Position numbers and translations under genes: made by a program
Part shown: piece by piece, positions 23,501 through 35,936 of the stretch
Layout: each line of letters starts with the position of its first letter
Position numbering within the stretch: the first letter of the stretch is position 1
Assembly (NCBI RefSeq): GCF_002157685.2
Contig: NZ_AP026738.1
Coordinates: 1,302,001-1,366,000 of the forward strand
DNA: 64,000 nt
Origin: Comamonas thiooxydans
GTDB taxonomy: Bacteria > Pseudomonadota > Gammaproteobacteria > Burkholderiales > Burkholderiaceae_C
Direction: 5' to 3'
The notes under the pieces: generated by a model
The model's database searches: none
Seen by the model: the letters and a program-made list of their open reading frames with translations, nothing else
What the model was told of the DNA's origin: nothing

Positions 23501-24313
23501 TCAGTGCGGCTTCACATCGTCCTGGAGTGCGGCCAGGGCCATGTCTTCCACCATGCCCGGGGCGATCAGCTTGATGAAGCGGCCCAGCTTGCCCTTGCCT
23601 GTCATCACCACCTCGCGCTGACGGCGCTTCAGGCCGTCAAGGATGAGGCGCGCGCATTCGGCCACCGTCATCGCACCGTCTTCCTTGAGGCCGCTGACGC
23701 CTGCGGCCTCGCCTCTGGCGTTGTAGCCGTGGTAGCGGATGCGCGTATCCACCACGCCGGGGTAGGCGGTGGTCACGCTCACGCCGGCGGGCTTGAGCTC
23801 GATGCGCAGGGCTTCGAAGAAGCCGGCCATGGCGAACTTGCTGGCGCTATAGGCCGTGCGGCCCGGCACACCGATCAGGCCGGCCAGCGAAGACACGGCG
23901 ACGATGGAGCCCTGGCTGGCCTTGAGGTGCGGCAGCGCCGCGTGGGTGCACCAGACGCTGCCCCAGAGGTTGATGCGCATCAGCCTCTCATACCAGCCCA
24001 GGTCTTGTGCGCTGACCTGTTCAAAGAGCGCATGGGCCGAGATCCCGGCATTGTTGATCAGGGCATCCAGCCCGCCAAACTGCTGCACGGCGGCGTCGAT
24101 CAGCGCGCGGCACTGGGCCTCTTCGCTCACATCGGTGGGAACTTCCAGCACCTGCACCCCCAGGAGCCGGCATTGTTCTGCCACGGCTTGCAGATTGCCG
24201 GCATTGCGCGCGGCCAGCGTCAGCTGCAGCCGGCTGCCATGGGTTTGTGCCAGCTGGCGTGCCATTTCGGCGCCTATGCCGTCCGAGGCTCCGGTGATGA
24301 TGATGCGGGCCAT
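23501..24313 (-). CDS. Short-chain dehydrogenase/reductase
   Basis: A 270-residue classical SDR. Cofactor loop TGASDGIG (7-14), NNAG (87-90), catalytic S142, Y155 and K159 (YSASK). R36 in AARNAGN suggests NADPH preference. The C-terminus (GKLGRFIKLIAPGMVEDMALAAL) has a hydrophobic amphipathic stretch. GGGAGAGAG precedes the ATG. It is the last of a likely MFS-small ORF-SDR string on this strand. The substrate is unknown. Confidence 0.9.
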   Translation of the reverse strand: MARIIITGASDGIGAEMARQLAQTHGSRLQLTLAARNAGNLQAVAEQCRLLGVQVLEVPTDVSEEAQCRALIDAAVQQFGGLDALINNAGISAHALFEQVSAQDLGWYERLMRINLWGSVWCTHAALPHLKASQGSIVAVSSLAGLIGVPGRTAYSASKFAMAGFFEALRIELKPAGVSVTTAYPGVVDTRIRYHGYNARGEAAGVSGLKEDGAMTVAECARLILDGLKRRQREVVMTGKGKLGRFIKLIAPGMVEDMALAALQDDVKPH

Positions 24314-24355
24314 GCTCTCTCCCGGCCATGCCGCCCGGGCCGGTTGCCCAAGAAC

Positions 24356-24487
24356 TCAGAAGCAGGCCCAGACCTGGTCTGCCAGTGTGAGCATGAATTC
24401 CGGTTGCAGATACAGGGCAAACACCGCCAGCAGCAGCACGAGCACGGCACACCAGATGGAGATGCGTTGCCAGAGTTTGAGCGGCAT
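24356..24487 (-). CDS. Small membrane protein, 43 residues
   Basis: A short gene between the MFS and SDR genes. It begins MPLKLWQRISIW, has one membrane helix (about 11-27, CAVLVLLLAVFALYL) and ends in LADQVWACF. GGAG lies eight bases before the ATG (24485-24487), and the start is 16 bp after the MFS stop, which supports real translation. I do not recognise the family. Its position suggests a partner of the transporter or an unrelated small inner-membrane protein. Confidence 0.6.
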   Translation of the reverse strand: MPLKLWQRISIWCAVLVLLLAVFALYLQPEFMLTLADQVWACF

Positions 24488-24503
24488 GGGGGTGTCTCCG
24501 GTA

Positions 24504-25727
24504 TCAGGCTGCGCTGGGCGAGCTGCGCACAATGGCGGCCTCGCGCACGGGCAGGTTGACGATGGCGGCAAAAATGCCCAGGGCAATCGAGATGTACCAG
24601 ACCATGTCGTAGTTGCCGTTGATATCGTAGAGATAGCCGCCCAGCCATACGCCCAGGAAGCTGCCGATCTGGTGGCTGAAGAAGACAAAGCCGCCCAGCA
24701 TGGACAGATGCTGCACGCCGAAGATCTGGGCGATGGTGGCATTGGTCAGCGGCACGGTGGACAGCCACAGAAAGCCCATGGCGGCGCAGAAGGCATAGAC
24801 CGACCAGGGCGAGAGCGGGGCCAGCAAAAAGGCCACGGTGGCCACCGAGCGCAGGCCGTAGATGCCCGACAGCAGATAGCGCTTGGGCAGCTTCTGGCCC
24901 AGATTGCCGGCCAGATAGGTGCCGAAGATATTGAACAGGCCGACCAGGGCCAGCGAATAGCTGGCCACATGGGGCGCCATGCCGAAGTCCTTCAGATAGC
25001 TGGGCATGTGCACGCCAATGAACATGACCTGGAAGCCGCAGACAAAGTAGCCTGCCATCAGCAGCAGAAAGCTGGGGTAGGTCCAGGCTTCCCTGAGCGC
25101 CTGGCCCACGGTCTGCTCGCGCTTGATGGGCGTGCTGCCGCCAAAGCCCGGCTCGCGCAGGCCAAAGGCCAGGGCGGCAATCAGCAGCGCGAACAGCGCC
25201 AGTATCAGCAAGGCATTGGACCAGCCGAACTGCGCGATCAGCTTGCCCTCCACGGGCACCATGAAGAACTGGCCGAACGAGCCTGCTGCTGCGGCCACGC
25301 CCATGGCCCAGCTGCGTCGCGCCACGGGAATCTGCCGGCCCAGCACGCCGTAGATCACGGCATAGGTGGTGCCGGCCTGGGCTGCGCCGATCAGCACGCC
25401 GGCGGTCAGCAGGAACATCGTTGAATTCGGAGACAGCGCCATGCCGGCCAGGCCCAGCGCATAGAGGATGGAGCCGCCGATCAGCACCTTGAAGGCGCCG
25501 ATGCGGTCGGCCAGTATGCCGACGAAGATGCCCAGGACGCCCCAGGACAGGTTCTGCACGGCAATGGCCAGGGAAAAGTTCTCGCGCGTCCAGCCCATCT
25601 CCTGGGTGATGGGTTGCAGCCACAGGCCGAAGCCGTGGCGTATGCCCATGGAGAGCGTGACGATGGCGCCACCGCACAGAAGAATCTGCGCCATGGACAT
25701 GGGGGCTTGAGTTGTCTTTGTAGTCAT
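24504..25727 (-). CDS. Major facilitator superfamily transporter
   Basis: A 407-residue permease with about twelve membrane helices. Opening IVTLSMGIRHGFGLWLQPITQEMGWTRENFSLAIAVQNL and the loop GILADRIGAFKVLIGG (MFS motif A) place it near the monocarboxylate/oxalate-formate antiporter group. The central loop (GFGGSTPIKREQTVGQALREAW) separates two six-helix halves. The start at ATG 25725-25727 gives a normal length. The longer frame is not supported. The substrate, probably a carboxylate, is not determined. Confidence 0.88.
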   Translation of the reverse strand: MTTKTTQAPMSMAQILLCGGAIVTLSMGIRHGFGLWLQPITQEMGWTRENFSLAIAVQNLSWGVLGIFVGILADRIGAFKVLIGGSILYALGLAGMALSPNSTMFLLTAGVLIGAAQAGTTYAVIYGVLGRQIPVARRSWAMGVAAAAGSFGQFFMVPVEGKLIAQFGWSNALLILALFALLIAALAFGLREPGFGGSTPIKREQTVGQALREAWTYPSFLLLMAGYFVCGFQVMFIGVHMPSYLKDFGMAPHVASYSLALVGLFNIFGTYLAGNLGQKLPKRYLLSGIYGLRSVATVAFLLAPLSPWSVYAFCAAMGFLWLSTVPLTNATIAQIFGVQHLSMLGGFVFFSHQIGSFLGVWLGGYLYDINGNYDMVWYISIALGIFAAIVNLPVREAAIVRSSPSAA

Positions 25728-26061
25728 GCCGTGTGTGCGAAAAAAGGCTGGGGGGCGGTCAGCCACCACTTTAACGAAACAAGCTGTTTTGCGCCTGCAC
25801 AGGCCGTCACATGCGTGGCAGGCTGGCCTGCCAGAATGCGTGACCGGCAAGCTGCGGCGCGGGAGCCAGGCAGGAAAATAAAAAGTGAGCGCCTTGCGCA
25901 ATCCATGCAATGGATATGGGTTTGAAACCATCCATAACGCATGAATGGCATGCAGTAGATGCTATTGTTTTCAGAGTATTTGCAGCGATAAAGACCCGGT
26001 AAAAACACGTTGCCAAGACAGATGTTCGGGCTTTGTGCAAGAGTATTGGGAGTAAACAACT
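25728..26061. other. Intergenic region between MFS and parE (divergent)
   Basis: No gene is seen. The strip 25960-26060 next to parE is AT-rich and probably holds the parE promoter. I see no clear operator. Confidence 0.4.
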
Positions 26062-26109
26062 GTGAATTTATCCAGCTCTCATTCGGAGAGGCCACTACAA
26101 TCCGCCCCC

Positions 26110-28080
<1,971 letters not shown>

Positions 28081-28134
28081 GCGGGCGTTGCCAACGCCTG
28101 CACTAGCGCTCACTAGCGGTCGATGGAGCCAGCC

Positions 28135-29001
28135 ATGCACAAGCCCATGTTCGATGCCTCACCCAGCCAGCTGCCTGCGCGCGGCGGGTTCGCCTCTGTG
28201 CGTTTGCGACGTGCGGTGGCAGCTGCCTTGCTGGCAGGCTCGGGCTGGCTGGCCATGGCGCCGGCGGCGCATGCCGATCTCTGGGCCTATGTCGACGAAT
28301 TCGGCGTCACGCACTTTGCGGCCGAGGCGCTGGACGAGCGCTACAAGCTGTTCTTCAAGGGCGAGCTCTATGACAGCAGCCAGCCGGGTCTGCAGCTGAA
28401 GCCGGATTCGGCGGCCGAGGGGCTCAACGCGCGCACGCGCATGCAGAGCTTTTTCGAGGTCTCGCCCCGCTACAGGAGCGTGAGGCCGCATCTGCAGAAG
28501 GCGGCCGAGAGAACCGGCGTGGACTATGACCTGATCAAGGCCGTGATTGCCGTGGAGTCCGGCTTTGATGCCCAGGCCGTCTCGCCCAAGGGCGCTGTCG
28601 GCCTGATGCAGCTGATGCCGGCCACGGCCGAGCGCTTTGGCGTGTCGGCCAGCAAAAAGCGCAGCATGCAGCAGCAGCTGGCCGACCCGGCCGTGAACGT
28701 GCCTGCCGGCGCGCGCTATCTGAGCTATCTGATGGACTTGTTCCCGGGCCGGCTCGATCTGGTGCTGGCCGCCTATAACGCGGGCGAAGGTGCGGTGCAG
28801 AAATTCGGCAAGGCGATTCCGCCCTACAAAGAAACAATGAATTACGTCAAGGCCGTCACCGGCATCTACGAGCAGCTGCAGGCAGCGCGGCCCCTGAGTG
28901 GCCGGCTGGCTGCAGCCGGCTCGGCGGGCCGAGGCGGCTCCCGCATACGCATGACTCTGCCGGGCGCGGCCTCTGCGGCCGCGGACGCGCAAATACCTTG
29001 A
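28135..29001 (+). CDS. Lytic transglycosylase, SLT family
   Basis: A 288-residue periplasmic muramidase. The signal peptide ends [13 protein letters not shown] (about residue 46), followed by a DUF4124-like stretch ([17 protein letters not shown]). The SLT domain (about 120-260) has catalytic Glu in [28 protein letters not shown] and [17 protein letters not shown] six bases before the ATG at 28135 decides the start over the ATG at 28123. It sits between parE and parC with short gaps (54 and 40 bp), so it may be co-transcribed with them. Confidence 0.9.
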   Translation: MHKPMFDASPSQLPARGGFASVRLRRAVAAALLAGSGWLAMAPAAHADLWAYVDEFGVTHFAAEALDERYKLFFKGELYDSSQPGLQLKPDSAAEGLNARTRMQSFFEVSPRYRSVRPHLQKAAERTGVDYDLIKAVIAVESGFDAQAVSPKGAVGLMQLMPATAERFGVSASKKRSMQQQLADPAVNVPAGARYLSYLMDLFPGRLDLVLAAYNAGEGAVQKFGKAIPPYKETMNYVKAVTGIYEQLQAARPLSGRLAAAGSAGRGGSRIRMTLPGAASAAADAQIP

Positions 29002-29041
29002 GTCGCCGGATCGGCGCAATTTGGAAAATCACAAAGAATTC

Positions 29042-31432
29042 ATGAGCGATCAAACCACACAGGATTTGTCTCAACAAGCCGCTGGCGATGCACTGGACCT
29101 GGGGCAATACGCACAGCGCGCCTATCTCGAATACGCTTTATCGGTGGTCAAGGGCCGTGCCCTGCCGGATGTCAGCGATGGCCTCAAGCCCGTGCAGCGC
29201 CGCATTCTCTATGCCATGGACCGCATGGGTCTGGGCTATAGCGGCCCGAATGGCAATACGGCGGCCAAGCCGGTCAAGAGCGCCCGTGTCGTCGGCGACG
29301 TGCTGGGCCGCTTTCACCCGCACGGCGACCAGTCGGCCTACGACGCACTGGTGCGCATGGCGCAGGACTTCAATCAGCGCTACCCGCTGGTCGACGGCCA
29401 GGGCAACTTCGGCAGCCGCGATGGCGACGGCGCTGCGGCCATGCGTTACACCGAAGCGCGTCTGTCCAAGATCACCGGCCTGCTGCTCGACGAAATCGAT
29501 ATGGGCACGGTGGACTTTGTGCCCAACTACGACGGCAGCACCCAGGAGCCCAAGCAGCTTCCGGCCCGCCTGCCGTTCTCGCTGCTCAATGGTGCCAGCG
29601 GCATTGCCGTGGGTCTGGCAACGGAAATCCCCAGCCACAATCTGCCCGAGGTGGCCGCGGCCTGCGTGGCCCTGATCAAGAAGCCGCAGCTGCCCGAGGA
29701 AGAGCTGCTGGCGCTGATTCCAGGCCCCGACTATCCGGGCGGCGGCCAGATCATTTCGTCCAGCAGCGATATCGCCGATGCCTATCGCACGGGCCGCGGC
29801 AGTCTCAAGGTGCGTGCGCGCTGGAAGATCGAAGAGCTGGCTCGCGGCCAGTGGCAGCTGGTGGTGACCGAGCTGCCGCCCGGCGTGTCGGCCCAGAAGG
29901 TGCTCGAAGAGATCGAGGAGATCACCAATCCCAAGGTCAAGACCGGCAAGAAGGCGCTGAGCCAGGAGCAGACCCAGCTCAAGGCCAGCATGCTGGCGGT
30001 GCTGGACTGCGTGCGCGACGAGTCGAGCAAGGATGCGCCGGTGCGCATCGTGTTCGAACCCAAGACCGGCAAGATTCCGCAGTCGGAGCTGATCACGGCG
30101 CTGCTGGCCCACACCAGCCTGGAGTCGTCGAGCTCGATCAACCTGACCAGCATCGGCCTCGATGGCCGCCCGGTGCAGAAGTCGCTGCGCCAGATGCTGG
30201 AGGAGTGGATTGCCTTCCGCTTCCAGACCGTGACGCGACGCAGCCGGCACCGGCTGGAGAAGGTGCTGGATCGCATCCACATCCTCGAAGGCCGTCAGGC
30301 CGTGCTGCTCAATATCGACAAGGTCATTGCCATCATCCGCGCCAGCGATGAACCCAAGCAGGCCCTGATCGACGCCTTCAATCTCTCCGAGCGTCAGGCC
30401 GAGGACATTCTTGAAATCCGTCTGCGCCAATTGGCGCGCCTGGAGGCCATCAAGATCGAGCAGGAGCTCAAGGAGCTGCGCAGCGAGCAGGGCAAGCTCG
30501 AGGACATCCTGGGCAGTGAGGCGACCATGCGCCGCCTGATCTGCAAGGAAATCGAGGCCGATGCCAAGACCTTCGGCGATGCCCGTCGCACGCTGATCCA
30601 CGAGGAGAAAAAGGTGGTGGCCGAGGTCAAGGTGGTGGATGAACCCACGACCGTGATCATTTCCGAAAAGGGCTGGGTGCGCACGCGTCAAGGCCATGGC
30701 GTGGATGCGGGCACGCTGAGCTTCAAGGCCGGCGACAGTCTGTATGGCACGTTCGAGTGCCGCACGGTCGATCAGTTGCTGGCCTTTGGCAGCAACGGCC
30801 GGGTCTATTCGGTGCCGGTATCGGCCCTGCCGGGCGGACGCGGCGACGGCCAGCCCGTGACGACGATGATCGAACTCGAAGCCGGTACCCAGCTGCTGTA
30901 CTACTTTGCCGGCAGCGAAAGCACGCAGCTGCTGCTCTCCGGCTCGGGCGCCTATGGCTTCACCGCGAGCGTGGGCGATATGGTCTCGCGCCAGAAGGCC
31001 GGCAAGGCCTTTGTCACGCTGGGCGAGGGCGAGACCCTGTGCGCACCTTCGGTGGTGCATGGAGTGCCCATGAATGCGCGTGCCGAATATGTGGAAGGCG
31101 GCGAGCAGGGGGCCGGTTTGCTGAACCCCGCCAGCCATGTGATCTGCGCCTCGGTGGGCGGCCGCATTCTGACCTTCGAGATCGCCGAGCTCAAGGCCAT
31201 GCCCAAGGGCGGGCGCGGCCTGATGCTGATCAGCCTGGAAGACAAGGATCAGCTGGCCGGCGCGGCCGCCTATACGCGCAGCATCCGCCTGGATGGCGTG
31301 GGACGCGGCGGCAAGGCACGTACCGAGACGCTGGAGATCCGCAGCCTCAACAATGCCCGCGGCAACCGTGGCCGCAAGGGCAAGGCTGCCGACCTGGGCT
31401 TCAAGCCCCAGGCGGTGACGCGCGTGGAATAA
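29042..31432 (+). CDS. parC: DNA topoisomerase IV subunit A ParC
   Basis: A 796-residue DNA-cleaving subunit. The catalytic tyrosine is Y136 ([12 protein letters not shown]). The quinolone-interaction loop reads [12 protein letters not shown], so Gln stands where E. coli ParC has Ser80 and Asp where it has Glu84. The C-terminal part carries the ParC-type beta-propeller repeats ([35 protein letters not shown]-like and GRILTF repeats). ATG at 29042; a TTG at 29021 is also in frame. A terminator follows at 31451. Confidence 0.95.
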   Translation: MSDQTTQDLSQQAAGDALDLGQYAQRAYLEYALSVVKGRALPDVSDGLKPVQRRILYAMDRMGLGYSGPNGNTAAKPVKSARVVGDVLGRFHPHGDQSAYDALVRMAQDFNQRYPLVDGQGNFGSRDGDGAAAMRYTEARLSKITGLLLDEIDMGTVDFVPNYDGSTQEPKQLPARLPFSLLNGASGIAVGLATEIPSHNLPEVAAACVALIKKPQLPEEELLALIPGPDYPGGGQIISSSSDIADAYRTGRGSLKVRARWKIEELARGQWQLVVTELPPGVSAQKVLEEIEEITNPKVKTGKKALSQEQTQLKASMLAVLDCVRDESSKDAPVRIVFEPKTGKIPQSELITALLAHTSLESSSSINLTSIGLDGRPVQKSLRQMLEEWIAFRFQTVTRRSRHRLEKVLDRIHILEGRQAVLLNIDKVIAIIRASDEPKQALIDAFNLSERQAEDILEIRLRQLARLEAIKIEQELKELRSEQGKLEDILGSEATMRRLICKEIEADAKTFGDARRTLIHEEKKVVAEVKVVDEPTTVIISEKGWVRTRQGHGVDAGTLSFKAGDSLYGTFECRTVDQLLAFGSNGRVYSVPVSALPGGRGDGQPVTTMIELEAGTQLLYYFAGSESTQLLLSGSGAYGFTASVGDMVSRQKAGKAFVTLGEGETLCAPSVVHGVPMNARAEYVEGGEQGAGLLNPASHVICASVGGRILTFEIAELKAMPKGGRGLMLISLEDKDQLAGAAAYTRSIRLDGVGRGGKARTETLEIRSLNNARGNRGRKGKAADLGFKPQAVTRVE

Positions 31433-31450
31433 GATTCAGCGCGACAGTCC

Positions 31451-31477
31451 AAAAGCCGTGCATTGCACGGCTTTTTC
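31451..31477 (+). terminator. Terminator after parC
   Basis: AAAAGCCGTGC-ATT-GCACGGCTTTTTC: stem AGCCGTGC/GCACGGCT with a T-run, 19 bp after the stop. Confidence 0.93.
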
Positions 31478-31560
31478 TTTGATGTAAGGGATGCTGCCAT
31501 GCACCTCGCCAGTGCAAGGCCGATGGCAAGGTCTCAATTGGGTGCGTGGCCTGATGCTGT

Positions 31561-32454
<894 letters not shown>

Positions 32455-32616
32455 GGGGCTCTTTCGTGAGTGGTCGGGATGCTTGCGGCAAGCATCGCGC
32501 TGCAAAGATAAAGTGAGCTGCTTGCGCTTGTCAGTCAATCAATTCAGATGGTTTTTTATCTGAAGTCTATGAATAACAAGCGGTGCCAGCTCACTTTATG
32601 TGTGTGAGCAGGGGTC

Positions 32617-33075
32617 TTAGCCCAGCTCGGCCATCAGCTCGATTTCCACGCAGCAGCCCAGGGGAATCTGGGCAACGCCGAAGGCGCTGCGGGCGTGCTT
32701 GCCGGCTTCGCCGAAGACTTCGCCCAGCAGTTCGCTGCAGCCGTTGGTGACCAGATGCTGCTCGGTATAGCTGGTGCTGGAGTTGACCAGGCTCATGACC
32801 TTGACGATGCGCTTCACACGATTCAGATCGCCGCCGCAGGCATGCTGCAGCGTGCCCATCAGATCCACGGCCACGGCGCGGGCTGCCTGCTTGCCTTCTT
32901 CGGTCGTCATGTTCTCGCCCAGCTTGCCGACCCAGGGCTGGCCGTTCTGCTTGGCGATATGGCCGCTGAGGAACACCAGATTGCCGGTCTGCATATAGGG
33001 CAGGTAGGCGGCTGCAGGCATGGCCACTTCGGGCAGGGTGATGTTCAGGGCTTTGAGTTTTTCATAGACGCTCAT
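32617..33075 (-). CDS. RidA/YjgF family protein
   Basis: A 152-residue protein of the Rid superfamily. YLPYMQTGNLVFLSGHIAKQNG opens the chorismate-mutase-like fold, followed by KQAARAVAVDLMGTLQHACGGDLNRVKRIVKVMSLVNS; the C-terminal CCVEIELMAELG is the closing strand. The true RidA catalytic Arg context (G.ARxxV.V..LP) is altered: here HARSAFGVAQIPLGCCVEIE still has R preceding the strand, so imine deaminase activity is possible. GGAGCCGTC precedes the ATG. Confidence 0.88.
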   Translation of the reverse strand: MSVYEKLKALNITLPEVAMPAAAYLPYMQTGNLVFLSGHIAKQNGQPWVGKLGENMTTEEGKQAARAVAVDLMGTLQHACGGDLNRVKRIVKVMSLVNSSTSYTEQHLVTNGCSELLGEVFGEAGKHARSAFGVAQIPLGCCVEIELMAELG

Positions 33076-33175
33076 GACGGCTCCAAAAAGTGCGAGGCTA
33101 AGGATCGACAAGTTTGACACAGCAGCGGGCCCGGGCATTGATCGCCTTGGCACAGCGGCCATAGCTTTTGAATTG

Positions 33176-33210
33176 ATAGCTGCTCGCACAATGAGAGCAA
33201 GTGTTTGATG
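33176..33210 (+). repeat. Copy of dispersed ATAGCTGCTAGCGCTT motif
   Basis: GATAGCTGCTCGCAC then GAGAGCAAGTGTTTGATGCC: a diverged copy, with the second half of the motif recognisable. It lies in the divergent space between the RidA and comEC genes. Confidence 0.45.
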
Positions 33211-33283
33211 CCGTTTTGGTGTCAGAGACAGGGCAGGGATAGTCGCAATGCTGGGCCTGGTCGCTCCCTCCTAGCATGGCAGC

Positions 33284-35773
33284 ATGCCGCTCCATCAGAC
33301 TCCAAACTCTCAGCGTCACCACCTGTCGTGGCTGGCGCCGCTCTGGGGTTGTGTGCTGGGCGCTGCATGGCAGGTGACCCAGGCCAGGCTGTGGCATCTG
33401 TCGCTCTACCAGATCTTGCTGGCTTGGGGTTTGCTGACACTGCTGTTTGCATGCAGATGGCGTGGCAGGTCCTGGCAGAGCTGGTGGCTGATGCTGTTGG
33501 GTGCTGCCTGCTGTGTGGCGGGGGGGACGGGTTGGCGTGCACATGTGTATCTGATGCAGACCCTGCCACAGGCGCTGGAGGCGGTGGACTTGCAGGTGGA
33601 AGGCCGGATTGTCTCCATGCTGCAGAACCAGGCCAACGGCCAGCGCTGGCGTTTTGTGGTCGATAGTCCGGATGCAGGCGTGCCAAGGCTGCTGGAGCTG
33701 TCCTGGTATGGCCCGTTCGGACAGGTGCCGGATGCCAGCCGGCCTCTCGTGCCTGACTGGGCCAAAGGCTTGGCGCTGAGTCCCGGCCAGCGTTGGCGTT
33801 TCACGGTACGCATCAAGCGCCCGCATGGCTCGCGCAATCCGCACGGCTTTGACTATGAGTTGCTGGCCTGGGAGCAAGGAGTGCAGGCCACGGGCTATGT
33901 GCGCAAGCAACCCGCGCCCGAACTGCTGGCCGTGACAAACCAATATCCGCTGCAGCGCTGGCGACAGGGCTTGCGCGATCGCATTCAGGGCGAGGCATTG
34001 CGCTTGCAGCGCTGGTTGCCAGGTGACGGTGCAGAGCATGCTCAGACCGCTCTGGGCGTGGCGGCTGCGCTGGCCGTGGGCGACCAGCAGGCGATTGACC
34101 GCAAGGACTGGACCCTGTTCCGTCAGACAGGTGTGGCGCATCTGATGAGCATATCGGGCCTGCATATAACCATGTTTGCCTGGCTGGCAGCCTTGGTCTT
34201 GGGCCGTGTATGGAGGCTTAGTGCGCGCGCATGTCGTTGGATGCCTGCCCCGCGCGCGGCCCTGGTCATGGGCGTGTTATTGGCGGCGGCTTATGCCTTG
34301 TTCAGCGGTTGGGGCCTGCCTGCGCAGCGCACGATCTGCATGCTGGCCGTAGTGGCGCTGCTTCAATGGCTGGGCGTGCGCTGGCCCTGGGCCTGTGTAT
34401 GGCTGCTGGCACTGGCGGTGATTGTTGTGGCCGACCCCTGGGCGTTGTGGCAGGCCGGGTTCTGGCTCAGTTTCGTCGCAGTCGGCGTGTTGCTGGCTTC
34501 GGGCTCGGGCGCTGCCGAAGCGAAGGGCAAAAGCGCTGCGGGCCGATGGATGGCAAAGCTGCATGCCTTGTGGCGTGAACAATGGCTGATCTCGCTGGCC
34601 CTGGCGCCACTGGGACTGCTGCTGTTCGGCCAGGTGTCCGTCGTGGGCCTGCTGGCCAATCTGCTGGCGATTCCCTGGGTGACCCTGGTGGTCACACCGC
34701 TGGCCTTGCTGGCCGCCGTGCTGCCCATGGCGGCAAGCGCTGCCGCCGTCGCCATGCTGCCCTTGATGCAGCTGTTGCAGTGGCTGGCCCGGTTGCCCGG
34801 GGCGGTCTGGGTTCTGCCGCAGCCCGCCTGGTGGGCCAGCGTGCTGGCGATAGCTGCCGGACTGCTGGTGATCGCGCCCTTGCCGGGTCGGCTGCGGCTG
34901 GTGGCCGCCCTGTTGGCACTGCCTGCCTTGTTCTGGCCTCAGGCGCGGCCGCGTGTCGGCGAGTTTGAGCTGCTGGCGGCGGATATCGGCCAGGGCAATG
35001 CCGTCATCGTCAGCACCGCCAGCCACCGTCTGCTCTATGACGCCGGGCCGCAGTACAGCCGCCAGAGCGATGCCGGTGAGCGTGTGCTCCTGCCGCTGAT
35101 GGCCGCGCAAGGCATGCAGATTGATGCCATGATGCTCAGTCACAGCGACCAGGATCACACCGGCGGGGCTCTGGCCGTCAAGGCGGCTCAGCCTCGCGCG
35201 CAAGTCTGGGGCTCGGACTCGGTGATTCAAGCCCCGCAACTGGCGGGCCTGGCTCCGGTTCAGCGCTGTACACAGGGGCAGCACTGGCAATGGGATGGTG
35301 TGACGTTTGAAGTGCTGCACCCGCCTGTCGGAGATGCCTGGCTCAACGGTCGCAAGGCCAAGCCGAACTTTGGCAGTTGCGTGTTGCGCTTGCGCTCGGC
35401 CAGCGGCCGGGTGGCCCTGCTGGCCGGAGATATCGAGGCAGCGCAGGAGCAGCAACTGCTGCAAACCAGTCTGGACGAGCCTGTGGACTGGCTGCTGGTG
35501 CCCCACCATGGCAGCAAGACTTCATCGACCGAGACCTGGGTCAGTACGCTGCGCCCGCGCCGGGCGGTGGTGCAGGCGGGCTATCTGAATCGCTTCGGAC
35601 ACCCGGTGGCAGCCGTGGTGCAGCGCTATCGGGCGGTGGGCAGCCAGTTGGTGACTCAGGATCGCTGCGGCGCGGCCTACTGGAGTTCTGACCAGCCGGA
35701 AAAATTGGACTGCGAGCGCCTGATTCGGGCGCATTATTGGGATGTTCATGCCGTCTCCAAGGGCCTGCCCTGA
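33284..35773 (+). CDS. comEC: DNA uptake channel protein ComEC/Rec2
   Basis: An 829-residue polytopic protein for passage of single-stranded DNA across the inner membrane. A DUF4131-like N-terminal domain has two or three helices followed by an OB-like domain (about 100-220). The competence domain (about 240-520) has VAHLMSISGLHITMFAWLAALVLG and many helices. The C-terminal metallo-beta-lactamase-like domain (about 560-820) has DIGQGNAVIV, SHSDQDHTGGA and VPHHGSKTSST. All three parts are intact, so the gene looks functional; whether this strain is naturally competent needs its other com genes. Confidence 0.93.
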   Translation: MPLHQTPNSQRHHLSWLAPLWGCVLGAAWQVTQARLWHLSLYQILLAWGLLTLLFACRWRGRSWQSWWLMLLGAACCVAGGTGWRAHVYLMQTLPQALEAVDLQVEGRIVSMLQNQANGQRWRFVVDSPDAGVPRLLELSWYGPFGQVPDASRPLVPDWAKGLALSPGQRWRFTVRIKRPHGSRNPHGFDYELLAWEQGVQATGYVRKQPAPELLAVTNQYPLQRWRQGLRDRIQGEALRLQRWLPGDGAEHAQTALGVAAALAVGDQQAIDRKDWTLFRQTGVAHLMSISGLHITMFAWLAALVLGRVWRLSARACRWMPAPRAALVMGVLLAAAYALFSGWGLPAQRTICMLAVVALLQWLGVRWPWACVWLLALAVIVVADPWALWQAGFWLSFVAVGVLLASGSGAAEAKGKSAAGRWMAKLHALWREQWLISLALAPLGLLLFGQVSVVGLLANLLAIPWVTLVVTPLALLAAVLPMAASAAAVAMLPLMQLLQWLARLPGAVWVLPQPAWWASVLAIAAGLLVIAPLPGRLRLVAALLALPALFWPQARPRVGEFELLAADIGQGNAVIVSTASHRLLYDAGPQYSRQSDAGERVLLPLMAAQGMQIDAMMLSHSDQDHTGGALAVKAAQPRAQVWGSDSVIQAPQLAGLAPVQRCTQGQHWQWDGVTFEVLHPPVGDAWLNGRKAKPNFGSCVLRLRSASGRVALLAGDIEAAQEQQLLQTSLDEPVDWLLVPHHGSKTSSTETWVSTLRPRRAVVQAGYLNRFGHPVAAVVQRYRAVGSQLVTQDRCGAAYWSSDQPEKLDCERLIRAHYWDVHAVSKGLP

Positions 35774-35936
35774 GAAACTGGCATGGGGCTTGCATTGATG
35801 CTGTACCGCCGTTTCAGGCGGAAGGCAGACATGCAGGGTGGCTCGCGCCTTGCCAGGCAGCTGGCCTGGCAAGGCGTCGCTAAACTGAAACCCGCGGCTT
35901 GCATGCGCGAGTCGCGGCAGAAATAGGGAGGACAGG

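Noticed and set aside
29138..31138. 666-codon antisense frame over parC
   Set aside because: parC is complete and in the expected locus; the antisense frame is a GC-driven shadow.
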